A DNA stretch of 64,000 bases from Pseudomonas sp. K2I15 (GTDB lineage Bacteria > Pseudomonadota > Gammaproteobacteria > Pseudomonadales > Pseudomonadaceae), in assembly GCF_002204795.1 (NCBI RefSeq), contig NZ_NIXO01000019.1, forward strand, positions 1-64,000, given 5' to 3'. Shown here piece after piece: positions 43,767 to 51,735 of the stretch; positions within the stretch are counted from its first letter, which is position 1; the number at the start of each line of letters is the position of its first letter. The position numbers were made by a program, and so were the translations under genes. The notes below the pieces were generated by a model. That model made no database searches and was not told the DNA's origin. It worked only from the letters and a program-made list of their open reading frames with translations.

Positions 43767-44801
43767 ATGAAAACGCTGTGTGCTGCTCTGTTGTTGATGG
43801 TTGTTTGCGGCCTGGCCCAGGCCAACGTGCGGATTGGATTCCAGGAAATAGTGATTCCCGACGCGGAACACGGCAGGCCGTTGCAGGTGGCGGTGTGGTA
43901 CCCGACCAACGCTGCCGGCACGCCAGAACTGATAGCAGACAATCCGGTTTTTGTCGGCGCGCCAGCCTTGAAGGACGCTGCGCCTGCTGCCGGTGAGCAT
44001 CCGCTGGTGGTGATCTCCCACGGTATCTTCGGCAACTGGATCAATCAGTCCTGGCTCGCCAGTGCGTTGGCCCAACAGGGTTATATCGTCGCCTCACCCA
44101 ACCACCCCGGCACCACCAGCAAGGACCGGACCCAGCCTGCCGCCTCCGAGCTATGGAACCGTCCGCTCGATATCCACCGGGTGATTGATGCCATGATCGC
44201 CCAGCCCAAACGCTTTGGCGCGGTGGCCAGCCACAAGATCGCCGTAGTGGGGCACTCGCTCGGTGGCTGGACGGCACTGGAAGTCGGCGGCGCCCGCTTT
44301 GACCCGCAGCGCTTTACCGACGACTGCAAGGCGCATGCGGCAATTGCCCCTTGCAAGGCCTACGAACAACTCGAGGTTGGCCGTACCGAGCAAGCGAAGC
44401 AGCGCTTGGCCGAGGACTTGAGCGACAAGCGCGTGGGCGCCATTGTTTCCCTGGACCTGGGCTTCGCCCGCGGCTTCAGCGATGAAAGTCTGGCGGCGCT
44501 GCACCGGCCCACGCTGGTGATTGCTGCGGGTACACCGTCCCCGGAATTGCCTGCAGCACTGGAATCTGCCGACTTAGCCAAACGCCTGCCGCAGAAGACT
44601 TCGCGCTACGTGGAAATCAGCGACGCCACGCACTTCAGCTTTTTGCCCATCTGCAAGCCGGGCGCGGTGGAGCGTATTGAACAGAGCGACCCCGGTGAAG
44701 GCTTCATCTGCCTTGATGCCAAGGGTGCCCGTCCCAAGCCGCAGATTCAGCAGCAGATACTCAGCTTGATCAGTGAGTTTTTGCAGCAGTCCCTGCGCTA
44801 G
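43767..44801 (+). CDS. Exported alpha/beta hydrolase (predicted dienelactone hydrolase, COG4188-like)
   Basis: Periplasmic hydrolase of 344 residues with a signal peptide cleaved after AQA (about residue 19). The oxyanion region is 'HPLVVISHGIFGNWINQSWLASALAQQGYIVASPNHPG', the nucleophile GHSLGG is in 'IAVVGHSLGGWTALEVGG', and the histidine is in 'YVEISDATHFSFLPICKPG', typical of the PAF-acetylhydrolase-like bacterial group. The start at 43767 lies behind AGGGA; an upstream ATG at 43737 is less likely. It is a homologue of the gene at 26763. Confidence 0.9.
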   Translation: MKTLCAALLLMVVCGLAQANVRIGFQEIVIPDAEHGRPLQVAVWYPTNAAGTPELIADNPVFVGAPALKDAAPAAGEHPLVVISHGIFGNWINQSWLASALAQQGYIVASPNHPGTTSKDRTQPAASELWNRPLDIHRVIDAMIAQPKRFGAVASHKIAVVGHSLGGWTALEVGGARFDPQRFTDDCKAHAAIAPCKAYEQLEVGRTEQAKQRLAEDLSDKRVGAIVSLDLGFARGFSDESLAALHRPTLVIAAGTPSPELPAALESADLAKRLPQKTSRYVEISDATHFSFLPICKPGAVERIEQSDPGEGFICLDAKGARPKPQIQQQILSLISEFLQQSLR

Positions 44802-44846
44802 CCGTCAGATGTTCTTGGACCTGCGCATTCTGAAATCGCCGAACAA

Positions 44847-45033
44847 CCTGTGGCGAGGGGGCTTGTCCCCCGTTGGGCTGCGCAGCGGCCCCAGCAATCC
44901 GTCAGACGCCACTGCTCTGGCAGAAAACCACTAACCCCGTGGCGAGGGAGCTTGCTCCCGCTGGGGTGCGAAGCGCCCCCAAAAAACAGGACTGCTACGC
45001 AGCCCAACGGGGGACAAGCCCCCTCACCACAAT
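44847..45033. repeat. Composite REP cluster (class C)
   Basis: Two forward arms (about 44847, CCTGTGGCGAGGGGGCTTGT; about 44938, GTGGCGAGGGAGCTTGCTCC) share one reverse arm ending near 45033 (GGGACAAGCCCCCTCACCAC). The outer pair and the inner copy have different arm sequences, so a second REP seems to have inserted in, or been exchanged with, an existing pair. Confidence 0.75.
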
Positions 45034-45062
45034 AGTTTTGCGTTGCTAGCTTACCGAGTCGC

Positions 45063-45563
45063 TCACGGCTTCAACCTGCCCGGAATCGCCACCCGACTCG
45101 TCGCCTTCACCTCCCTCAACGCCAAACTCGACTGAATCGACGCAATCCCCAACTGCCGCCGCAACACGCTCTCCACAAAATCGCTGTACGCGTCCAGATC
45201 CTCCGCCAGCACCTGCAGCAAATAATCCGCATCCCCGGTGATCTTGTGGCACGACTGCACCTGGGGCAGTTCCTTGATCACCGCCTCAAAATCCTCCGGC
45301 GTATGGTCGGAGTGCACCGCAAACCGCACATGCACAAACGCCATGATTTCCAGCCCCAGCATCTTGCGATCAAGGTTGGCCTGGTAGTCCTTGATCACGC
45401 CTTCTTCCTCCAACCGCTTACGCCGGCGCCAGCACGGCGTGAGGCTCAGGGACAGGCGCTCGCTGAGTTCGGCGTTGGAAATACTGGCGTCTGCCTGCAA
45501 CAACGCGAGGATGGCGAGATCGGTGTCGTCAAGTGCGACCTGTTTGGTTTTATTTTTCTTCAT
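45063..45563 (-). CDS. Lrp/AsnC family regulator
   Basis: Feast/famine-type transcription factor of 166 residues. The N-terminal HTH is 'LDDTDLAILALLQADASISNAELSERLSLSLTPCWRRRKRLEEEGVIKDYQANLDRKMLG' and the C-terminal ligand/dimer domain is 'FVHVRFAVHSDHTPEDFEAVIKELPQVQSCHKITGDADYLLQVLAEDLDAYSDFVE'. It is divergent from the deacetylase-permease genes, which are its likely targets. Ligands of this family are usually amino acids. Confidence 0.94.
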   Translation of the reverse strand: MKKNKTKQVALDDTDLAILALLQADASISNAELSERLSLSLTPCWRRRKRLEEEGVIKDYQANLDRKMLGLEIMAFVHVRFAVHSDHTPEDFEAVIKELPQVQSCHKITGDADYLLQVLAEDLDAYSDFVESVLRRQLGIASIQSSLALREVKATSRVAIPGRLKP

Positions 45564-45681
45564 GGCGGCTCTTTGGGGTAAAAGTGCCCGATTACGCTAG
45601 CATCGGCGCACGTAAAAGCAAAGAAATCCCACCGAGGCCAGAACAAAATAATCACCTGTCTTTCACGGGTGGATGTCTTTC

Positions 45682-46716
45682 ATGCTGACTGTTTTTAGCG
45701 ATTCTCATCGTTTGCACCATGGCACCGAACTCAAGGACGGCGTGCTCAAGCCGTCCTTCGAACAACCCAGCCGGGCCGACACGGTGCGTGACCGCGTCAG
45801 GCATGTGGGCCTTGGCGATATCATCGTGCCGCGCAAGTTTGACCGGGCCTGTTACGTCAACGCCCACAGCGAACGCTATGTGTCCTTCCTGGAAACCGCC
45901 TGGGCCGAATGGACCGCTATCGGCCGTGCCCATGACGCCTTGCCGCTGGTGTGGCCGGTGCGGGATTTGGCCAATGACCAGGTGCCGGAATTCATCGACG
46001 GCAAGCTCGGGTTTTTCGCGATGGACGCCGGCTCGCCAATCACCAGCACCACCTGGCAAGCGGTGAAGACCAGCGCCGACATCGCGCTCACCGGCCTGGC
46101 GTTGATCGATGAAGGCCACACCAGTGCCTTTGCCCTGTGCCGTCCACCCGGGCACCATGCCGCGCGGGAATACATGGGCGGTTATTGTTACCTGAATAAT
46201 GCGGCCATCGCGGCGCAACAAGCGATCACCCAAGGGGCCAAGCGCGTCGCGGTGCTGGATGTGGACTTTCACCACGGCAACGGCACGCAGAACATTTTCT
46301 ACGACCGTAGCGACGTGATGTTCGTCTCCCTGCATGGCGAGCCGGCAGTGTCGTATCCCTACTATTCGGGCTTCAGTGCCGAGCGCGGTGCAGGGGCGGG
46401 CGAGGGCTTCAACCTGAACTATCCGCTGGCGAAAAACACCGGTTGGAGCACCTACAAAGACGCGCTGCTCGACGCCTGTAATCAACTGCGAAAGTTCTCG
46501 CCAGAGGTGCTGGTGATTTCCCTCGGCGTCGACACCTTCAAGGACGATCCCATCAGTCATTTCCTGCTGGAAAGCCGCGACTTCCTGGGCATCGGCGAAA
46601 TCATCGCCAGCGTGGGCGTGCCCACCCTGTTTGTGATGGAAGGCGGCTACATGGTCGATGAAATCGGCATCAATGCCGTCAACGTGCTGCATGGTTTCGA
46701 GAACAAACAAGCCTGA
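45682..46716 (+). CDS. Histone-deacetylase-fold amidohydrolase (acetylpolyamine amidohydrolase-like)
   Basis: Zinc hydrolase of 344 residues removing acetyl groups from amines. It has the catalytic His pair 'LCRPPGHHAAREYMGGYCYLNNAAIAAQ', zinc ligands 'VAVLDVDFHHGNGTQNIFYDRSDV' and the tyrosine loop 'FVMEGGYMVDEIG'. Together with 'FSDSHRLHHGTELKDG' at the start and 'SRADTVRDRV', this fits bacterial acetylpolyamine deacetylases. In-frame ATGs lie at 45673 and 45682. It is followed by a CycA-like permease and preceded by a divergent Lrp gene. Confidence 0.92.
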   Translation: MLTVFSDSHRLHHGTELKDGVLKPSFEQPSRADTVRDRVRHVGLGDIIVPRKFDRACYVNAHSERYVSFLETAWAEWTAIGRAHDALPLVWPVRDLANDQVPEFIDGKLGFFAMDAGSPITSTTWQAVKTSADIALTGLALIDEGHTSAFALCRPPGHHAAREYMGGYCYLNNAAIAAQQAITQGAKRVAVLDVDFHHGNGTQNIFYDRSDVMFVSLHGEPAVSYPYYSGFSAERGAGAGEGFNLNYPLAKNTGWSTYKDALLDACNQLRKFSPEVLVISLGVDTFKDDPISHFLLESRDFLGIGEIIASVGVPTLFVMEGGYMVDEIGINAVNVLHGFENKQA

Positions 46717-46794
46717 TTCCCACGCCATACCAACAACAAGAAACGCCTGACTTTTTTTCTGCCAAAACTCAAAAACATAACAAGAGGTTTTGTG

Positions 46795-48204
46795 ATGAAA
46801 ACAACCGCGCCCGGGCTTATTGAAAAGCCCGCTTTGCAACGCACCCTCAGCAACCGACATATTCAACTGATGGCCATGGGCGGTGCGATTGGCACCGGCC
46901 TGTTTATGGGCTCGGGCAAGATCATTGCGCTGTCGGGTACCTCGATCATCCTGATCTACATGATCATCGGGCTGTTCGTGTATTTCGTGATGCGCGCCAT
47001 GGGCGAGCTGCTGTTATCCAACCTGAACTTCAAGAGCTTCGCCGACTTTGCCGGTGCTTACCTGGGGCCGCGTGCGGCGTTTTTTCTCGGCTGGTCGTAT
47101 TGGCTGAGCTGGAGCGTGGCGGTGGTGGGTGATGCGGTGGTGGTGGGGGGCTTTTTCCAGTATTGGTTCCCGGACGTGCCCGCGTGGATCCCGGCGATTG
47201 CGATGTTGCTCACCCTGTTTGCCTTGAGTGTGCTGACGGTGCGGCTGTTCGGTGAGGTGGAGTTCTGGTTTGCGATCATCAAGATCATCGCCGTGGTGAC
47301 GTTGATCGGCGTGAGCGTGGTGTTGATTGCCAGCTCGTTTGTGTCACCCACCGGCGTCACGGCTTCCCTGAGCCATTTGCTGGATAAGCAGGCAGCTTTC
47401 CCCAACGGGTTGTTCGGCTTCTTTGCCGGGTTTCAGATGGCGATCTTCTCGTTCGCCGGTACTGAATTGATCGGCACGGCGGCCGCTGAAACCCGTTCGC
47501 CAGAGAAGACGCTGCCCAAGGCGATCAACTCGATTCCGCTGCGGATCATTCTGTTTTACGTGCTGGCCCTGGCGTGCATCATCGCCGTGACGTCGTGGCA
47601 GCAGGTGTCGCCCAGCAAGAGTCCGTTTGTTGAACTGTTCCTGGTGGCGGGCTTTCCTGCGGCGGCAGGGATTGTGAATTTCGTGGTGCTGACGTCGGCG
47701 GCTTCGTCGGCCAACAGCGGGGTGTTTTCGGCCAGTCGCATGTTGTTTGGCCTGGCGGACTTGGGCGACGCACCGGGAATTTTCCGGCGTCTGTCGAGAA
47801 GCAGTGTGCCGTTTATCAGCCTGGCGTTTACCACCTTCCTGATGCTGCTCGGCTTATTGCTGCTGTTTATAGTCCCGGAAGTGATGACGGCCTTTACCAT
47901 CGTCTCGACCGTTTCGGCGATTCTGGTGATCTTTACCTGGTCGACCATCCTGGCGTCCTACATCGCCTACCGTAAAAAGCGACCGGACCTGCATGAAAAA
48001 TCGCTGTACAAAATGCCGGGTGGCGTACCAATGGCATGGGTGTCCCTGGCGTTCATGGCGTTTGTTTTGTGCCTACTGGCACTTCGCCCAGACACACGTT
48101 TGGCGCTCTGTGCGATGCCTGCGTGGTTTGTATGGCTGGCAGTTGCCTACCAGTTTTCGCATTTTCGCGGCAGATTCCAGGCCAATCAGGGCAGAGCGCT
48201 CTAA
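46795..48204 (+). CDS. Amino-acid permease, CycA-like APC family
   Basis: Inner-membrane symporter of 469 residues and twelve helices. It resembles E. coli CycA (D-serine/D-alanine/glycine transporter) along its length, for example 'LSNRHIQLMAMGGAIGTGLFMGSGKIIALSG', 'FVMRAMGELLLSNLNFKSFADFA', 'FFAGFQMAIFSFAGTELIGTAAAETRSPEKTLPKAINSIPLRI' and 'NFVVLTSAASSANSGVFSASRMLFGLA'. Substrate identity cannot be fixed. A GTG at 46792 immediately precedes the chosen ATG. It lies downstream of the deacetylase with a 78-bp gap and ends at a strong terminator. Confidence 0.93.
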   Translation: MKTTAPGLIEKPALQRTLSNRHIQLMAMGGAIGTGLFMGSGKIIALSGTSIILIYMIIGLFVYFVMRAMGELLLSNLNFKSFADFAGAYLGPRAAFFLGWSYWLSWSVAVVGDAVVVGGFFQYWFPDVPAWIPAIAMLLTLFALSVLTVRLFGEVEFWFAIIKIIAVVTLIGVSVVLIASSFVSPTGVTASLSHLLDKQAAFPNGLFGFFAGFQMAIFSFAGTELIGTAAAETRSPEKTLPKAINSIPLRIILFYVLALACIIAVTSWQQVSPSKSPFVELFLVAGFPAAAGIVNFVVLTSAASSANSGVFSASRMLFGLADLGDAPGIFRRLSRSSVPFISLAFTTFLMLLGLLLLFIVPEVMTAFTIVSTVSAILVIFTWSTILASYIAYRKKRPDLHEKSLYKMPGGVPMAWVSLAFMAFVLCLLALRPDTRLALCAMPAWFVWLAVAYQFSHFRGRFQANQGRAL

Positions 48205-48240
48205 TAGCCTGCATACAACTTCAGGTTCCTGAACCGTCAA

Positions 48241-48265
48241 AAAAGGCCGTCTTGTACGGCCTTTT
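48241..48265 (+). terminator. Rho-independent terminator after the permease gene
   Basis: AAAAGGCCGT (48241-48250), loop CTTGT, ACGGCCTTTT (48256-48265): a perfect ten-pair stem ending in T4 on this strand and T on the opposite strand as well. It ends the deacetylase-permease transcript and insulates the porin gene. Confidence 0.9.
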
Positions 48266-48281
48266 CATGACGGTTTTTTCA

Positions 48282-48295
48282 TTGTCACATGACAA
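48282..48295. promoter_or_regulatory. TTGTCA-CA-TGACAA palindrome upstream of oprD-type gene
   Basis: Perfect six-base arms separated by CA, about 115 bases before the porin start codon, between the terminator and the porin promoter region. Its size and symmetry suit a dimeric regulator such as a GntR, XRE or TetR type. The protein is unknown. Confidence 0.45.
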
Positions 48296-48408
48296 AAATT
48301 TCACATTCCCAGCCATAAGCCCCATGCCACAATCCGCAGCGTTTGCAGGGCTGCAACGGTATTCGCTCGAAGGACAGTAAAAAAATAATGTTCACAGGGG
48401 CGCAGTAA

Positions 48409-49818
48409 ATGAAACTCTCTACATTAGCTTTGGCTATCACCGCGGCTGTCCTCGCACAACACGCCAGTGCAGATGACTTTGGTCTTGGCTCACTCGGCAC
48501 GGGTAACGGTCATAGTGGCTTCCTCGAAGACAGTCACGCTTCGATCAGTTCGCGCACCATGTACTACAATGCCGACGTTCACTCCGGCACCGCGAACGAC
48601 CTGCGCGAAACGGCTACAGCGCTGCGCTTCGACTACAAATCCGGTTACACCCAAGGCATCTTAGGCGTGGGTTTTGACGTGATGGCTTTTGGCGCCTTGC
48701 GTCTGGACGGTGGCGATGGCCACGCAGCGGGTAATGGCCTGACGGGTAACGGCAACAGCTTCTTTCCGGTCAAGAACAATGGCACCGAGCCTGCTGACAG
48801 CTTCGGTCGCGCAGCCGGTAACGTTAAATTCCGTATTTCCCAGACCGAATTGCACGTGGGCGGTGGCTTGGCCCCGATCCTGCCTATCCTGGTGTCCAAC
48901 GACAGCCGTGTGGCCCCGCAAACCTTTGACGGCGGCATCCTGACCTCCAAGGACATTCCTAACGTCACCTTCACGGGCGGCGAGTTGAACAAGGCCGAAG
49001 GTCGTGCATCGAGTAACTCCACTGGCTTGAGCGTCGCCGGTGCCACTCGCGACAGCGACAGCTTCCGTTTCGGTGGTGTTGACTACCAGCCGTTTGGTTC
49101 TTCCGACAACGTCATCGCTAAAAACCTGACGCTGCAGTACTACTACGCCGACCTGGAAGACTTCTACAAACAGAACTATTTCGGCTTGGTGCACGTACTG
49201 CCGTTGGGCAATGACCAATCGTTCAAAACCGACCTGCGCTATTTCGACAGCACCAGCGACGGTAAAAACGGCTCGGCTGGCTACGCGTTCAACAACAACG
49301 GCGGCTATGCCAAGCATGCCGGTGAAGTCGACAACAAAACCTACAGTGCTGCCTTCACCTACCAGTTGGGCGGCAGCCAGTTGATGCTCGGCCACATTGG
49401 TGTGAGTGACGACGGCGGCTTCGTCTGGGTGAACCAGGGCAGCATCGCCGACCCAACCGCGCAAGGCGCGGCCGGCTCCGACTTCTACCTGTTCACCGAC
49501 GCCGTGGTTGGCCAGTTCTCCCGTGCGGGCGAGCAAGTCAATTTCGGCCAGTACCTGTATGACTTCAGAACCCTGGTGCCTGGTCTGAAAGCCTCGATTG
49601 CCTACCTCAACGGTAGCGACATCAAGTCCAAGGTTGCCGGTGGCAGCGATCAGTCGGAGCGCGAAACCGATTTCCGTCTTGATTACGTCGTGCAAGCAGG
49701 CCCGCTGAAAGGCTTCGGTACCACCTTGCGTACCGGTAGCTACCACGGCCACAACACCGGCACTGCTGATCAGGATCAAACCCGCCTGATCTTGAACTAC
49801 ACCTACGCGATCTTTTAA
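48409..49818 (+). CDS. OprD family outer-membrane porin
   Basis: Substrate-specific 18-strand porin for amino acids, peptides or small acids, 469 residues. The signal peptide is cleaved after ASA (about residue 21). OprD signatures are 'GFLEDSHASISSRTMYYNAD', 'DYKSGYTQGILGVGFDVMAFGALRLD', 'GNVKFRISQTELHVGGGLAPILPILVSNDSRVAPQTFDGGILTSKD' and a C-terminal aromatic 'NYTYAIF'. GGGG is eight bases before the start. Its gene neighbours (CycA-like permease, deacetylase, Lrp) suggest uptake of an amino acid or acetylated amine. Confidence 0.95.
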   Translation: MKLSTLALAITAAVLAQHASADDFGLGSLGTGNGHSGFLEDSHASISSRTMYYNADVHSGTANDLRETATALRFDYKSGYTQGILGVGFDVMAFGALRLDGGDGHAAGNGLTGNGNSFFPVKNNGTEPADSFGRAAGNVKFRISQTELHVGGGLAPILPILVSNDSRVAPQTFDGGILTSKDIPNVTFTGGELNKAEGRASSNSTGLSVAGATRDSDSFRFGGVDYQPFGSSDNVIAKNLTLQYYYADLEDFYKQNYFGLVHVLPLGNDQSFKTDLRYFDSTSDGKNGSAGYAFNNNGGYAKHAGEVDNKTYSAAFTYQLGGSQLMLGHIGVSDDGGFVWVNQGSIADPTAQGAAGSDFYLFTDAVVGQFSRAGEQVNFGQYLYDFRTLVPGLKASIAYLNGSDIKSKVAGGSDQSERETDFRLDYVVQAGPLKGFGTTLRTGSYHGHNTGTADQDQTRLILNYTYAIF

Positions 49819-49844
49819 TAAGCCGCCTGGAAACGTTCCAAGTG

Positions 49845-49869
49845 AAGGCCGCCTACGGGCGGCCTTTTT
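49845..49869 (+). terminator. Rho-independent terminator after the porin gene
   Basis: AAGGCCGCC (49845-49853), loop TACG, GGCGGCCTT (49858-49866) followed by TTTC. The nine-pair stem and T5 make it strong. It abuts the end of the convergent hydrolase gene at 49872. Confidence 0.92.
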
Positions 49870-49871
49870 CA

Positions 49872-50924
49872 TTACAAATGGTCCGCATCAATCACCGCCT
49901 TGGCAAAGGCTTGCGGAGCTTCCTGCGGCAGGTTGTGGCCAACGCCGCCGGTGATCAATCGGTATTCATACTTGCCGGTAAAGCGCTTGGCGTAGTCTTC
50001 TGCCGCCGGGTGTGGTGCGCCGTTGGCGTCGCCTTCCATCGTGATGGTGGGCACGCTGATGGACGGGGCAGTGGCGAGTTTCTGTTCCAGTGCAGCGTAT
50101 TTTTTCTCGCCCTGGATCAGGCCCAGGCGCCAGCGGTAGTTGAAGACCGACACGGCGACGTGGTCGGGGTTGTCCAGGCCCTTGGCGCTGCGGTCGAAGG
50201 TGGCGTCGTCAAACGCCCATTTCGGCGAGGCGATTTGCCAGATCAATTTGGCAAAGTCGTGGGTGTTTTTTGCATAGCCGGCGGCGCCGCGTTCGGTGGC
50301 GAAGTAGAACTGGTACCACCATTGCAACTCGGCCTTGGGCGGCAGTGGGTTTTTACCGGCAGCCTGGTTGCCGATCAGATAGCCGCTGACCGATACCAGT
50401 GCCTTAACCCGCTCAGGCCACAACGCCGAGACGATGTCGGCGGTGCGTGCGCCCCAGTCGTAGCCGCCGAGCACGGCGTGTTTGATCTTCAGTGCGTCCA
50501 TGAAATCGATCAGGTCGACGGCGAGTGCGGCCGGTTGGCCGTTGCGCAGGGTCTTGGCCGACAGGAAGTGTGTGTCGCCGTAGCCGCGGGCGTAAGGCAC
50601 CAGCACCCGGTAGCCTTGAGCGGCCAGCAGCGGCGCTACCTCGGCATAGCTGTCAATGTCGTAGGGCCAGCCGTGCAGCAGGACCACCACCGGGCCATCG
50701 GCCGGGCCGACTTCGGCGTAGGCCACGTCCAGCAAGCCGGCCTTCACATGCTTCAGCGCACCGAATGCGCTGTGGGTGCTCGCGCTGGCGACCGCTGGCG
50801 CTTGAACGGTTTGTGCACCGGCAACGCCGAGGGCACCGAACTGCAACAGCGCAAAGGCCAGCAGCGACGCGCCGATAAGGCGGCGGGGCTTGAAGCCGTG
50901 TGGGGTGTTCAATTGAGTGTGCAT
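49872..50924 (-). CDS. Exported alpha/beta hydrolase, epoxide-hydrolase/dehalogenase-like
   Basis: A 350-residue protein with an N-terminal signal ('LIGASLLAFALLQFGALGVAGAQ', cleavage near residue 38). The hydrolase fold has the HGWP oxyanion loop in 'VVVLLHGWPYDIDSYAEVAPLLAAQGYRVLVPYARGYG', an aspartate nucleophile in 'AVLGGYDWGARTADIVSALWPERV' and a histidine in 'LITGGVGHNLPQEAPQAFAKAV'. The aspartate nucleophile and HGWP fit epoxide hydrolase or haloalkane dehalogenase relatives. Export is uncommon in that group, as in the CFTR inhibitory factor of P. aeruginosa. The substrate is unknown. Confidence 0.9.
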   Translation of the reverse strand: MHTQLNTPHGFKPRRLIGASLLAFALLQFGALGVAGAQTVQAPAVASASTHSAFGALKHVKAGLLDVAYAEVGPADGPVVVLLHGWPYDIDSYAEVAPLLAAQGYRVLVPYARGYGDTHFLSAKTLRNGQPAALAVDLIDFMDALKIKHAVLGGYDWGARTADIVSALWPERVKALVSVSGYLIGNQAAGKNPLPPKAELQWWYQFYFATERGAAGYAKNTHDFAKLIWQIASPKWAFDDATFDRSAKGLDNPDHVAVSVFNYRWRLGLIQGEKKYAALEQKLATAPSISVPTITMEGDANGAPHPAAEDYAKRFTGKYEYRLITGGVGHNLPQEAPQAFAKAVIDADHL

Positions 50925-51057
50925 GGTGAGCCTCCAGCGGCGGGTTGTGTGCCTGGCTCACAGTTGAACGTAGTTGTGTATCCGGCCTGTTTCGAGAAAA
51001 CCGTTGGGTTAAAGCTTATGTATCGCAGGGTGGCTTGGACACACTGCGATACATAGG

Positions 51058-51585
51058 TCAGGGGGCTCGGGTGGCGACATACACCAGGCTCGGCGCTTGA
51101 CCGGGCACATCGTCCAGTTCGTCGACACGTTGCATGCCGATTTTCTCCAATACGTTGATTGACGCCTGGTGCGCCGGGCGGACCACGCCGTACACCTGCG
51201 GCTGGTCCAGCTCGACAAAGCCAAATTGCAACGCAGCCCTGGCAAGCTCTGTCGCAAAGCCCTTGCCCCAGGCGCTGGTCGCGAAGCGGTAGCCCAGGTT
51301 GATCCGTTCAGCCTCGTTGTAGTTGTACAACGTGATGCCACCAAAGCCGATCACGCACTCTGGCGCCTCTCGGGTTGCAATCGCCCATTGGCCAAAGCCA
51401 TGTTCTGCCCAGTGTTTGAGCCAGCGATCCAGGGCGGTTTTGGCTTGGTGCAGGTCGGCCAAGGGCCCCGCCGGGTTGTAGCGGTTGGTCTCGGGGTCGC
51501 CATAGATGGCGAATACACTGGCCACATCGTCGACCGTTGGGTTCCTGAGGATCAATCGTGAAGTGTTTATTGGGCGGGTATTCAT
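51058..51585 (-). CDS. GNAT N-acetyltransferase, RimJ/RimL-like
   Basis: A 175-residue acetyltransferase: 'TSRLILRNPTVDDVASVFAIYGDPETNRYNPAGP' at the start, 'GQWAIATREAPECVIGFGGITLYN' and the acetyl-CoA region 'LGYRFATSAWGKGFATELARAALQFGFVEL'. The C-terminal 'VYGVVRPAHQASINVLEKIGMQRV' is typical of the Acetyltransf_3 subgroup. Substrates of such enzymes are usually ribosomal proteins, amino acids or small amines; none is indicated here. Confidence 0.93.
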   Translation of the reverse strand: MNTRPINTSRLILRNPTVDDVASVFAIYGDPETNRYNPAGPLADLHQAKTALDRWLKHWAEHGFGQWAIATREAPECVIGFGGITLYNYNEAERINLGYRFATSAWGKGFATELARAALQFGFVELDQPQVYGVVRPAHQASINVLEKIGMQRVDELDDVPGQAPSLVYVATRAP

Positions 51586-51735
51586 GGATAGGCTCTGATC
51601 CTTGGAGCGAGAGAGAAGGTGTTCGCCTATATTTATCCTGCTTTCGGCGCTCTAGCACGCTTGATTCAGTTGTTAGGGGTACTGGCAGGATGCCACAATG
51701 GCACTTTGTCGCGGCAGTATGATCAGGCGGACCAA

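Noticed and set aside
44847..45033. Possible CRISPR-like array because of repeated blocks
   Set aside because: The repeats are inverted REP palindromes of unequal spacing, not regular direct repeats with unique spacers, and no cas genes are near.
45652..46866. Long minus-strand frame opposite the acetylpolyamine amidohydrolase gene
   Set aside because: Antisense shadow; the plus-strand gene has the zinc and histidine motifs.
49842..51056. Long plus-strand frame opposite the exported epoxide-hydrolase-like gene
   Set aside because: Low-complexity shadow translation without family resemblance; it crosses a terminator.
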